NCBI GenBank assembly: GCA_947493335.1
Contig: CANLQO010000002.1
Span: forward strand, 310,001-374,000
Length of the DNA: 64,000 nt
Origin: an uncultured Paracoccaceae bacterium
GTDB lineage: Bacteria; Pseudomonadota; Alphaproteobacteria; Rhodobacterales; Rhodobacteraceae
Direction of reading: 5' to 3'
Program-made: the position numbers and the translations under genes
Part shown: positions 27,407 through 36,057 of the stretch, piece by piece
Position numbering within the stretch: the stretch's first letter is position 1
Layout: every line of letters begins with the position of its first letter
The notes under the pieces: generated by a model
Told to the model about the DNA's origin: nothing
Database searches by the model: none
What the model saw: the letters and a program-made list of their open reading frames with translations, nothing else

Positions 27407-28605
27407 TCAAATCCATCGCTTTGATGACCCCCGGCTGGCCAGGCACAATGACGCAAAATGGAATTGCGACTTCGGTCTATCACTTGGCCTGCGGACTACG
27501 CGCCGCGGGGTATAAGCCGGTCATTCTGACCTACGCGCTGGACGGCAAAGGTCCGGACGACATCCCGGTCATAAAGATTGAAGAAGAACCCTGGCGTCTG
27601 GGGGACCGCCTAAGGGCGCGCCGAGGAAATCTGGAGGTCGTCCACAATCGCGTGGCCAGATGTATCGCGGATGCGATCAGACGGGCGGATAAGGCCTTTG
27701 GTGTCGACGTGGTCTTGATGGAAGAAACCCAGGGTTGGGCCGGACTGGTTCAGGACCTGGTTTCACAGCCGGTTTTTGCAACCTTGCATGGTCCATGGCT
27801 GCTGCTGCAATCGCTGGTCAAAGCCACGTTGGACGAAGGCGACGCATTGCGCGTCAAGAGGGAAGCAGAGGGCTACAGCAAGGTCACTGGACTGATTGCG
27901 CCGTCTCGGAATGTTCTGGACGCTGTGCGCCAGGCGTACCCCGGACTCGATACTCCTGGTATCGTGCTGCCCAACACCTTGCCGCCGGGTGATATCCCTC
28001 GCGATCGCAGAAACGATATCCTCTTTATCGGGCGCTATGATTTTCTAAAAGGTGCCGACACAGTCCTCTCGGCGTTCGCCCAACTTTCCGAAATCCACCC
28101 GGGCGCGCGTCTAACATTTGCTGGCCCGGACAAAGGCATCGCACAAGAGGACGGCACCATCCTGCATGCGGATGCGGCCATTGCGCAGTTGCCCGAAAAC
28201 GTGCAGTCGCAAATCAGCTATGTCGGCCCCCTTGATCGGCACGGTGTCACAGAGGCCCGCGCGCACCACGGTATCGCGTTGATCGCGTCACGCTACGAAA
28301 ATCTGAACTACACAATGCTGGAGGCGATGGCCGCCGGGCAGGCAATTGTCAGTACAAAAGTCGGTGGTCCCGCCGATGTCCTAAGCGACGGCCAAACCGG
28401 ATTGCTTGTTCCGGCAAGCGATGCAACGTCCATGGCGAAGGCACTTTCCCGTCTTTTTGCCGATGAAACTTTTGCGCTGCAAATGGGGCAAGCTGGACAC
28501 GCCCTTTTGCTACAAGACTTTGATCCAGAAACCATTGCTGTTCAGACCGTTGCATTTATGGAAGAGACGCTTGCATCAGGCAGCCGCGTCCTCGGGAAAC
28601 CTTAG
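27403..28605 (+). CDS. Glycosyltransferase family 4
   Basis: This is a 400-residue GT-B transferase. The start ATG overlaps the flippase stop by four bases; the open frame reaches further upstream but only as an out-of-frame shadow of the flippase gene. The N-domain has MTPGWPGTMTQNGIATSVYHL, the middle ILFIGRYDFLKGADTVL, and the donor site IALIASRYENLNYTMLEAMA followed by KVGGPADVL. It is coupled to the flippase, so the two probably act on the same repeat unit. The 3' end overlaps the next convergent gene by TTAG. Confidence 0.92.
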   Translation: MIKSIALMTPGWPGTMTQNGIATSVYHLACGLRAAGYKPVILTYALDGKGPDDIPVIKIEEEPWRLGDRLRARRGNLEVVHNRVARCIADAIRRADKAFGVDVVLMEETQGWAGLVQDLVSQPVFATLHGPWLLLQSLVKATLDEGDALRVKREAEGYSKVTGLIAPSRNVLDAVRQAYPGLDTPGIVLPNTLPPGDIPRDRRNDILFIGRYDFLKGADTVLSAFAQLSEIHPGARLTFAGPDKGIAQEDGTILHADAAIAQLPENVQSQISYVGPLDRHGVTEARAHHGIALIASRYENLNYTMLEAMAAGQAIVSTKVGGPADVLSDGQTGLLVPASDATSMAKALSRLFADETFALQMGQAGHALLLQDFDPETIAVQTVAFMEETLASGSRVLGKP

Positions 28606-29900
28606 CGATAGAGAGGAAGTCGGTCGATCCGCCGTTCGATATCTGCCAAGACCTCCAGGTATGCGGGGCTGTCGACATCACCAAAGCGTTCGACAAAGGC
28701 GTCCTGTGGCATCATTGAGGGGATACCGTCGAACGACACAATCACATCGCCGTCTTGCGCCATCCGCGGAAGAAAACCCTCCCATTCCTCTCCCTGCATT
28801 GCCATCAACACGTTAGAAAGGCGTATTCCCGAGAGATTGGCGGCAATATCTGTGAAGTCATAACCGCCAGCGCCAGAGATCGTATCGTAGAGCTCTTTAA
28901 ACTCGCCCACAGAGAACGCAAATCCAGTGTTACTGATCGATTGAAGCGCCGCCGAAATCAGGAAGTGTCGGCGGGTATCAGTACGACCATTCAGGGTGAC
29001 GCCATCACAACTGGTCGGCCAGGTTTTGACCTGTTCATTTTTGTCGAAAACCAAGCGTCCGACAATCAATGCGAATTCTCCGGGCCCGCATGCCTTGGCA
29101 AGACCCAGCATTGCTGCGGTGTATCGCTGCGGCAGCGGTTTGGAAGGATCGCCCACGTGAGCAAGTGAAAGGGTGAACCGTAGATAGGGCATGAAGCTTC
29201 CGGTCGATGCGAGGGTGCCATCGGCCATCGCGGCACGGATGCGCAGATGGTAAGCTTCGATTTCGTCGCTGGTGGGCATTTCCGCGCCCCGCAGCGCGCC
29301 GAATGTCCCACGCATGATGCCGTTTTTGCCCATCTCATCCAGTGAAAGCCTGAAGGTCAGCTCCTCTCCGTGGACTGACATCTGTGTCGCAGCGTTTAGC
29401 ACCGTATCGCCAATGCGATTTCCCAATCCGAAGTTTGCGACAGTCCGAAAAAGCCAGAGCATCAGCGCAGGCGGCATATTTCGTCCGCCTATCGTCACCT
29501 CAGACACTTCCAACTTGCCCTCGAATTCTGGCATGCGTCCGGTCAGATTGAGCCACTTTTGCCCAGATATCCAAGGCACCGGCACCGAAACGGCCCCAAT
29601 GAGTGCCTTACCCGACAAATCGATCTCACCCCGTAATCCTGGAATGATCCGTGCGCCCAGACGCAAGGCGCTATTCAATTGGTGGGTGTCTGTCTTGAGA
29701 ATGGGGGGCGCAACACGTGCGTTGTCTGATGCGGTGCGAATGCCATGAAGAAGCTGGCGCGCATCTGCCACATCTTGCGCGCTTGGTGCTGCAGACGGTC
29801 CAAGCACAGGTGTGTCTTGCAAAAGGAGACTGCCAACGACGACACACGCAAGTATCGTCGCCAGGCAAAGCATCAAGACAAACCGAAAAATCCGCCGCAT
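28602..29900 (-). CDS. Conserved anchored protein of unknown function
   Basis: I do not recognise a named family. The 432-residue protein has one N-terminal membrane helix (about 5-26) and the rest is predicted to be periplasmic. The first half (about 60-230) is rich in beta strands with ARIIPGLRGEIDLSGKA and a Phe/Val pattern like lipid- or membrane-contacting strands. The second half has RRHFLISAALQSISNTGFAF, GEFKELYDTISGAGGYDFTD and LSGIRLSNVLM, which look like a conserved block, then PQDAFVERFGDVDSPAYLEVL. Two cysteines (KACGPGE and TSCDGVT) could pair. It lies between a coupled flippase-GT4 pair and the G8 protein, so a role in the envelope or in polymer handling is plausible only by context. 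Confidence 0.7.
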   Translation of the reverse strand: MRRIFRFVLMLCLATILACVVVGSLLLQDTPVLGPSAAPSAQDVADARQLLHGIRTASDNARVAPPILKTDTHQLNSALRLGARIIPGLRGEIDLSGKALIGAVSVPVPWISGQKWLNLTGRMPEFEGKLEVSEVTIGGRNMPPALMLWLFRTVANFGLGNRIGDTVLNAATQMSVHGEELTFRLSLDEMGKNGIMRGTFGALRGAEMPTSDEIEAYHLRIRAAMADGTLASTGSFMPYLRFTLSLAHVGDPSKPLPQRYTAAMLGLAKACGPGEFALIVGRLVFDKNEQVKTWPTSCDGVTLNGRTDTRRHFLISAALQSISNTGFAFSVGEFKELYDTISGAGGYDFTDIAANLSGIRLSNVLMAMQGEEWEGFLPRMAQDGDVIVSFDGIPSMMPQDAFVERFGDVDSPAYLEVLADIERRIDRLPLYR

Positions 29901-29975
29901 AGAGCCCCCTGACGCCGCACACTGCTAACCCGTTGTCGGGCGATCAGTGATTTAGGTCAATCAGGGGTCGTTCAC

Positions 29976-32900
29976 TTAGGCTTCTTCAAGGTGAAGCGCG
30001 TCCTGTTCTTCCTGCATCCGGATCGCTTCATCCGTCAGAACGGGTTGCCCATCCGTCAGCGTGGCCCAAAGGATCGCGCTGTCGCTCTGAGGACTTGCCG
30101 GGTCATCAAGATCCATGATGCCATTGAACGGCGCATCTTTGTAGTGGCTGAACTCATTGTCGAAAAGCACCGATGGATCAAGCAAGACCGGATGCGTTTC
30201 CACGTAGATGTCGCCGGTCAACCGGTCTGAGAAGAAGATATCGAGCATGAAGTAATTCTGACCGTCAGAAGTGGTGTAGTAACCTTCATTCTTGATGGTC
30301 TCCTGCGCCTGATACCAATCGAGCGAGAAATCATCGATGTCACCCGGGAATTCTTTTTGGCCAAGGCTGTCGGTTTTAGTGCCCGTGATCTTGATTGTGC
30401 GCGCGTCCTCATCGAAGGGCTCACCGCTAACCAACTCCTTGTAAGTCAGAGGACCGTCAAGTTCGATATCAGGCGTGAGATTTGGCAAATCAGCACGCGA
30501 AATCACGTCATCATGCAATGGGTCATAATTTTCCAACGGCGTGATCACGTCGATGAACACCGGGTCAATAATGGTATAGTCGTGAAGCTCGGGAATATCT
30601 TCGCGCCCGGGAATGCTCTTTGACAGGTTGATCCCTTGTTGGAAATTCTCGACCGTCGCATCCACGATCGTCATATCGTAGGTGTTGCTTCCAAACAGGA
30701 TGCCGATCCCACCGATTCCGCTGTCCGGGGTTGGATCCTTGCCGATCAGATCGAAATCCTTGATCAAATAATGCCCGGTATATGAGAACTCTGCACCCAA
30801 TTTCACGTTCCAGGCCGTGAAGTCCTCGAAAACGCTTATCACATCATGTCCTTGATGCGGATTTGACTTGAGCACATAGAGACCGGCCTTGGTTGCAAAC
30901 GCTTCGTTGCCGTCAAAGCTGATGATCGGATGATCATCCGGGAAAGCATGAGGATCATAGTTGAGTGCTCCTGCAAGAGGTGAAACTTCGGCGTCAAAGC
31001 GCAGGTTCTCACCTTCCTTAAAGGTACCCCGATGGAAGTAGACAAAACCAGTGTTCACGCTGGCGGCGATGTTGTCGGTCGATTCAACCATCCGGCCCTG
31101 GAACCAAAATCCGTCACCGGTACGGCCGAGATCGAAATTGCCAAGGTCGTTGCCACCCAGCTTCGGGTCACGACCACTCATGCCTGTTGCAAAAATTGCA
31201 ATGTTGTCGTGCCACGCCCCAGTTTCATTGCCGCTTTCAGCAACGTAGCCAGCACCGAATGTATCGTAGGTGGCGTTGTTCTCAAAAATGGCATTCGAAT
31301 CATGGTGGACAAATCCCCAACCGGGCGAACCGAAAACAGCATTTCCTTCTGCAATTCCCGGATTCTCGAGGTCATCCATACCAGCTCGGTGGAAGTGGAA
31401 TGAATAGCGGCCCTTGACGTTTGAATCGAAAGCGATGTCGGCAAATTCGCTTGCGTCGCGGGCATCTTCGGATTTGTCTGTGCGACCCAGCTCATGGAAC
31501 TCGGCGTAGCTGACGCTGACGTCGTCGTTGTGCATGAACATGACGTGGGCACGCTCATAGACTTCGGCCGTTTCCGCATCTTCCGTCTCGAACGAGACAT
31601 TGCGGGTATAATTCGCAACGGAAGTCTTGAGATCAGCGCGCGGCGTATCATGGTCATGGATCAGCGGTTCATCAAAGAAAACGCGGCCGCCCTCGATGTT
31701 CGAAATGGTGCGAATTTCATCTTCCGGCGGAGTGTACCCTTGCGAAGTTTCCCATCCAAAATACCCGTCATAGTGTGTGCCCGCGATAACGATGGTGTCG
31801 CCGACGGCCCAACCTTCCGGAAGCGTCCCAAAGTCGATAAAGGTATCGCCAGCCATAGGATCGTCCACGACCTTTTCGTGGGAATCCTTGACGGCTCCAA
31901 AAATTTCGACTTCGCCATGTGCGATCAAGCCACGGCTCAAAAGCAGCGGATCCCAATCTGTATCGATCGGTCCGTTATTGGCAAAAACGATATCTACGTC
32001 GACATGCGACTGAACGGGATCGGATGCCGTACCAATCGTCAATCCACCCGACGGCGACACCACAAAGGTGTCCACGATCATTTTTGAGTCTGTGTCCGTC
32101 GCAAAGTCGAGATCGCCGTCAACACGCACTGTGAAGAGGCGGGCTTCGCTGACATGACCATAGGTGATGTGAACACCTTCGGGAATCAGCACGCGCGCAT
32201 CATCGCCTGGTACTTCACCGTTATGCCAGACAGACGGATCGTTCCATTCACCATGACCAATGGCGATATGGGTAGCGACATCGCGTCCCACGAGATCAAG
32301 CGCGGCCATGTGCTCTGTCGCGAAGGAAGAGTCCATGTCGTGCGAATGGGTTTCCGGACTTTGGCGAACGGCCTCGACATATGCAGCAACTTCTGCATCC
32401 GACGTTGGAAGCGGAATGGGGTCGGTGTGTTCACCACCCGTGTGGCCGCCCGTATCGCCACCCGTGTCACCGCCAGAGTGGCCACCGGTATGTCCACCGG
32501 TGTCACCACCAGTATGACCACCGGTGTCGCCACCCGTGTCACCGCCAGTATCACCACCACCTGTATGACCACCGGTGTCACCGCCAGTATGACCACCAGT
32601 GTCACCGCCAGTATCGCCACCCGTGTCACCACCGGTATGCCCACCCGTGTCACTACCAGTATGACCACCTGTGTCACCGCCAGTATGACCGTCGGATTTG
32701 GGCTCTTCTGATGTGCTGTGGTCGGGCGCATTATTGTTGTTATTTGCTATGGCAGCCGATTCATCGTCGTCAGAAGAATCTGAATCGTCATTGTCGGTGC
32801 GGTCAGGTGCGTCAACGATTGTGCGCGTTTGATCTGCACCACGCCCATTGTCCGCTGCCGAAGAACTGCCTGCCGACATACCGACGATGAGGCCGCCACC

Positions 32901-33002
32901 AATCAAGAGGCTCAAAAACAGGAACAGCATCCTAACAGCCCTCCGAAACGCTTTGGGAGCGGTCGGGACCGACGGGGGCGCAGTTGTTGCTGGCGGTGGC
33001 AT
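29976..33002 (-). CDS. Exported G8-domain / right-handed beta-helix protein
   Basis: From the ATG at 33002 this is 1008 residues. After a proline-rich cytoplasmic lead there is a membrane/signal helix (about 26-42). An acidic Asp/Ser stretch and about twenty [H/D]TGG units follow (about 100-195). Next comes a G8 domain: GHGEWNDPSVWHNGEVPG, VLIPEGVHITYGH and VRVDGDLDFATDTDSKM. The large rest is a parallel beta helix with YSFHFHRAG, SPGWGFVHHDSNAIFENN and GAGYVAESGNETGAW, the pattern found in CEMIP/TMEM2/fibrocystin-like proteins, some of which bind or cut hyaluronan. I infer a surface polymer-binding or depolymerising protein. No ribosome site is obvious at this ATG, and the frame is open to 33179. 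A paralogue lies at 44792-48187. Confidence 0.85.
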   Translation of the reverse strand: MPPPATTAPPSVPTAPKAFRRAVRMLFLFLSLLIGGGLIVGMSAGSSSAADNGRGADQTRTIVDAPDRTDNDDSDSSDDDESAAIANNNNNAPDHSTSEEPKSDGHTGGDTGGHTGSDTGGHTGGDTGGDTGGDTGGHTGGDTGGHTGGGDTGGDTGGDTGGHTGGDTGGHTGGHSGGDTGGDTGGHTGGEHTDPIPLPTSDAEVAAYVEAVRQSPETHSHDMDSSFATEHMAALDLVGRDVATHIAIGHGEWNDPSVWHNGEVPGDDARVLIPEGVHITYGHVSEARLFTVRVDGDLDFATDTDSKMIVDTFVVSPSGGLTIGTASDPVQSHVDVDIVFANNGPIDTDWDPLLLSRGLIAHGEVEIFGAVKDSHEKVVDDPMAGDTFIDFGTLPEGWAVGDTIVIAGTHYDGYFGWETSQGYTPPEDEIRTISNIEGGRVFFDEPLIHDHDTPRADLKTSVANYTRNVSFETEDAETAEVYERAHVMFMHNDDVSVSYAEFHELGRTDKSEDARDASEFADIAFDSNVKGRYSFHFHRAGMDDLENPGIAEGNAVFGSPGWGFVHHDSNAIFENNATYDTFGAGYVAESGNETGAWHDNIAIFATGMSGRDPKLGGNDLGNFDLGRTGDGFWFQGRMVESTDNIAASVNTGFVYFHRGTFKEGENLRFDAEVSPLAGALNYDPHAFPDDHPIISFDGNEAFATKAGLYVLKSNPHQGHDVISVFEDFTAWNVKLGAEFSYTGHYLIKDFDLIGKDPTPDSGIGGIGILFGSNTYDMTIVDATVENFQQGINLSKSIPGREDIPELHDYTIIDPVFIDVITPLENYDPLHDDVISRADLPNLTPDIELDGPLTYKELVSGEPFDEDARTIKITGTKTDSLGQKEFPGDIDDFSLDWYQAQETIKNEGYYTTSDGQNYFMLDIFFSDRLTGDIYVETHPVLLDPSVLFDNEFSHYKDAPFNGIMDLDDPASPQSDSAILWATLTDGQPVLTDEAIRMQEEQDALHLEEA
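32428..32690 (-). repeat. [H/D]TGG-coding tandem repeat
   Basis: About twenty 12-base units code for HTGG or DTGG in the G8 protein gene; units alternate irregularly (GGDTGGHTGGDTGG style) and a few are changed (SDTGG, GGGDTGG, HSGG). The repeat links the acidic N-terminal stretch to the G8 domain and is expected to be flexible and hydrophilic; alternating His and Asp could bind metal ions. At the DNA level it is a minisatellite liable to change length by slippage. Confidence 0.9.
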
Positions 33003-33601
33003 GTGACAAGTATGCCATCGATACGTTGTGTGATGTAGCCATTTCGCTGAAGCTTCTTTTCTAAAAATCCTGAAACAATTCTGTTCCAAGAATTTGTGTT
33101 GCTTTATGGTTAACGGCGTGGCTCTGACCCGGTCTTTTTGTGTCAGAAAAGTGCCGAAGCGAAGAAAACACAGCCCCATTTACGCGCGGCTCTGTTACGC
33201 TTGGACGGCACGAAACCCAAGTATAGTTGAAAAAATGAGAGAAAACGCGCCGAGTCGCAGGCGAGTTTCCACCCATTGCGATAAAGGCGCCGTTGCGTCA
33301 TGTCCGGCAAATTTTTGCCGATCTGGTTAATGAGATTCACCAACCTACTGTTTCGCAAACAAAAACAAGAGCGGAGTTGTGCCACCAAATCCAGACGCTC
33401 AACCGCTCGAATTTGCGGACCGCATAGACTCTTCGGATCACGGGATAGCATGAATGCCGATGGCTGCACCCGGCGTCTGCAATTCACGGTCGCCGATCCC
33501 AAGACGGAGATGTCATTCCGGCCATTGGCCCTGAACGACAAAGCTCTGGCGAGCCCATGTTGGCTGTGACATGGTGTCTTCAGCGATTAAGATGGAAATT
33601 G
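33003..33601. other. Long intergenic region
   Basis: This stretch of 599 bases lies between the divergent G8 and GT4 genes. It has open frames on both strands (33300-33569 and 33143-33541) but with no domain, no good ribosome site and unnatural composition. It probably holds both promoters; part of it could be a worn repeat or gene remnant, which I cannot confirm. Confidence 0.35.
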
Positions 33602-34837
33602 ATGACGCCGGGTTCTGTATTGTTGTTTGTTCATCCGCCGTTTTATGCGGTTGGTGACAAGGTATTTTTCGACACCCAAGCTCAAAACGGTCTTCGGCTT
33701 TGGGCCAAGAACTTTGACGAAGTCCGCATCATGGCGCCGCTCGAGCATACGCCAGGTGGTGCGCCCGCAGATGCCTCGCCCTTGCAGCCCTTTCTTGAAA
33801 AGCATCCGACAGTCACGCCGGTCATGTTGCCGCGCCGAGGGACTATTCGGTTTTTGACGCAGGATATCTGGCGTGAAAAGAAGACCATCCGCGAACAGAT
33901 CGACCGGTCCGAATTCCTAGTGTTCGGGTTTTCTGGCTACATCGGGGACTGGGGCACGGTCGCTTGCCGCATGGCAAAGCGGATGGGCCGCCCCTATGCC
34001 GTCTTCAAAGATGGCGTCGCCCATCGCGTTTTACGCATCGCACAGGAAAAGGAAAACCGATCCCCATTGACGCAGTTGCGCCATCTGCTTGAAAATCGTT
34101 GGATGCGACGCAGCGACCGCCAGGTTGTCAAAAGCTCTACCCTTGCCCTGCTGCATGGTCAGGACACAATGGAGTACTATCAGAGCTACGCGACCCAGCC
34201 GAGAATGGTCCACGACATTCACATCTCAAAAGCAGACCTGATCCCGCGGGACGTGCTCGACCTGCGGCTACGAGGACGCAAGGCAGACGCCCTGCGCATC
34301 TCATACGCGGGCCGAGTTGAACAGATCAAGGGCCCCGATCACTGGGTCAATGCAATTGGCGCAGCACAGGCCAGCAACGTCGAAATATCGGCACAATGGT
34401 TTGGCACAGGGGCATTGCTTGATGAACATCGTGAACTCGTGACATCGAAGGCATTGAATAAGGTGATCGACTTCAAAGGTTTTGTGGACCACCGTGATAT
34501 GTTGCAGGAGCTGCGCAAATCCGATGTCTTTGTCTTTGCCCACATGACAGAAGAATCGCCTCGCTGCCTGATCGAAGCCTTGGCGGCGGGCCTACCGCTG
34601 GTAGGATATGATTGCGCATTTGCTCGCGACCTTGTTGGCGAAACCGGCGCGGGCCTTTTTGTGCCGCGCGGCGACATTGATGCGCTTGCAGATGCGTTGC
34701 GCACGTTGGCGCGTTCGCCTGAGAAGGTTGAAGCGATGTCACAGGGCGCGCGCCGCGCCGCAGCACCACTCAACGACGATGATGTTTTCAGAGAGCGAGG
34801 CAAGATCATCAAGTCTGCGCTTGGCAGTCGCAGCTAG
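33602..34837 (+). CDS. Glycosyltransferase family 4
   Basis: From ATG 33602 this is a 411-residue GT-B enzyme. The N-domain begins VLLFVHPPFYAVGDKVFFD. The C-domain has ISYAGRVEQIKGPDHWVNAI and the donor-site block FAHMTEESPRCLIEALAAGLP followed by GAGLFVPRGDIDAL. The frame is open to 33557, but the added residues do not look like protein. It is convergent with galE, leaving only 12 bases between. Confidence 0.9.
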   Translation: MTPGSVLLFVHPPFYAVGDKVFFDTQAQNGLRLWAKNFDEVRIMAPLEHTPGGAPADASPLQPFLEKHPTVTPVMLPRRGTIRFLTQDIWREKKTIREQIDRSEFLVFGFSGYIGDWGTVACRMAKRMGRPYAVFKDGVAHRVLRIAQEKENRSPLTQLRHLLENRWMRRSDRQVVKSSTLALLHGQDTMEYYQSYATQPRMVHDIHISKADLIPRDVLDLRLRGRKADALRISYAGRVEQIKGPDHWVNAIGAAQASNVEISAQWFGTGALLDEHRELVTSKALNKVIDFKGFVDHRDMLQELRKSDVFVFAHMTEESPRCLIEALAAGLPLVGYDCAFARDLVGETGAGLFVPRGDIDALADALRTLARSPEKVEAMSQGARRAAAPLNDDDVFRERGKIIKSALGSRS

Positions 34838-34849
34838 CTGAGTCCACCG

Positions 34850-35851
34850 CTACGATTGCCGCGACGAAAACCATGCCCACGTGCTGGCAATCATGTCATC
34901 GAGCCCCCTCTCTGCCTTCCAGCCAAGCGTTTCGGCGGCTAGAGTTGGATCTGCGACAATCTTGGGAATATCACCAAACCTGCGCGCAACGATCTCACTT
35001 GGGATATCCTCTCCTGAAATCCGGACGAAAGCGTCTACCATCTCACGGACGCTATAGCCTTGCCCTGTTCCGATGTTGAATGCAGGCGCGCCGTCGCGCC
35101 CGATGGCATAGTCAAGCGCGGCAACATGCGCCTGGGCCAGATCGCAAACATGGATATAGTCACGTAAACACGTGCCATCTGGTGTGTCATAGTCGTCCCC
35201 AAATATTGACAATTGCTGCCGCCTACCGCTGGCGACTTCGGCAATCACCGGGAAAAGGTTGCTGGGAACACCTTTGGGTGACTCACCAATCACTCCAGAG
35301 GCATGGGCCCCAACGGGGTTGAAGTAGCGAAGCAGAACGGCGCCCGTTCCCGGGGTTGAGGCAACCCAGTCCGAGATCACATCTTCCGCCACGAGTTTTG
35401 TCCGGCCATATACAGAAGACGGGTTGCGGGGCTGCGTTTCGTCACATGGCATCTTACTGGATGCGCCATAGACCGCGGCCGTGGACGAAAATATGATATG
35501 ATTGCAACCTGCGTCAGTCATTGCACCCAGAAGGTTACATGTGCCGCCGACATTCACGTCGTAGTACAACAATGGTTTCTCGCTACTTTCGCCCACTGCC
35601 TTGAGGCCTGCAAAGTGCACTACCGCCTCAGGACGAAATTCTTGCATCAACCGATCAAGAATAGGGCGATCGCGTATGTCTCCGACATAAGAGAGGATCT
35701 GTGTCCCGGCCAATTTTTCGACTCGGTTCAAAACGTCTGCTGCGCTGTTTGAAAAGTCATCAAGAACGCAAACCTGGTGTCCCTGCGCCAGAAGTTCGAC
35801 CAGCGTGTGACTGCCAATGTATCCTGCACCACCCGTAACCAAGACCCGCAT
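34850..35851 (-). CDS. galE: UDP-glucose 4-epimerase
   Basis: This protein interconverts UDP-glucose and UDP-galactose. The 333 residues are the usual GalE length. The NAD motif is VTGGAGYIGSHTLVELL, then VVHFAGLKAVGESSEKP, the catalytic set SSTAAVYG and YGRTKLVAED, and the late NIGTGQGYSVREMVDAF. It stands alone, reading left and divergent from the membrane glycosyltransferase gene after 206 bases. Confidence 0.96.
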   Translation of the reverse strand: MRVLVTGGAGYIGSHTLVELLAQGHQVCVLDDFSNSAADVLNRVEKLAGTQILSYVGDIRDRPILDRLMQEFRPEAVVHFAGLKAVGESSEKPLLYYDVNVGGTCNLLGAMTDAGCNHIIFSSTAAVYGASSKMPCDETQPRNPSSVYGRTKLVAEDVISDWVASTPGTGAVLLRYFNPVGAHASGVIGESPKGVPSNLFPVIAEVASGRRQQLSIFGDDYDTPDGTCLRDYIHVCDLAQAHVAALDYAIGRDGAPAFNIGTGQGYSVREMVDAFVRISGEDIPSEIVARRFGDIPKIVADPTLAAETLGWKAERGLDDMIASTWAWFSSRQS

Positions 35852-36057
35852 ATGTCGCCCTTTGTGTGATCAATCGGTCTTTCCTAACACGAAGATTTCT
35901 CTCACGCATCCGCCGAGATGTTGACGACGCCGGACGTCCTGATTTCGTGCAAGAGATCAACTGCAATAGACCGGTGAAGGGTCTTATGCTAACCATTTCA
36001 TCAAGTACGACATAAAGGCCGCAAAGTGCAAAGTCGGTCTACTAAAATTGCGGCAGC

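Noticed and set aside
32428-32690. CRISPR-like short repeats
   Set aside because: Units of 12 bases without unique spacers, inside a coding frame; it is a coding minisatellite.
32154-32711. Plus-strand frame with many Thr/Val/Ala repeats
   Set aside because: It is the complement of the [H/D]TGG repeat of the G8 gene; repeats keep all frames open.
33143-33541. Minus-strand frame of 132 codons between G8 and GT4 genes
   Set aside because: No recognisable domain, and it overlaps another equally weak plus-strand frame at 33300-33569; possibly remnant DNA.
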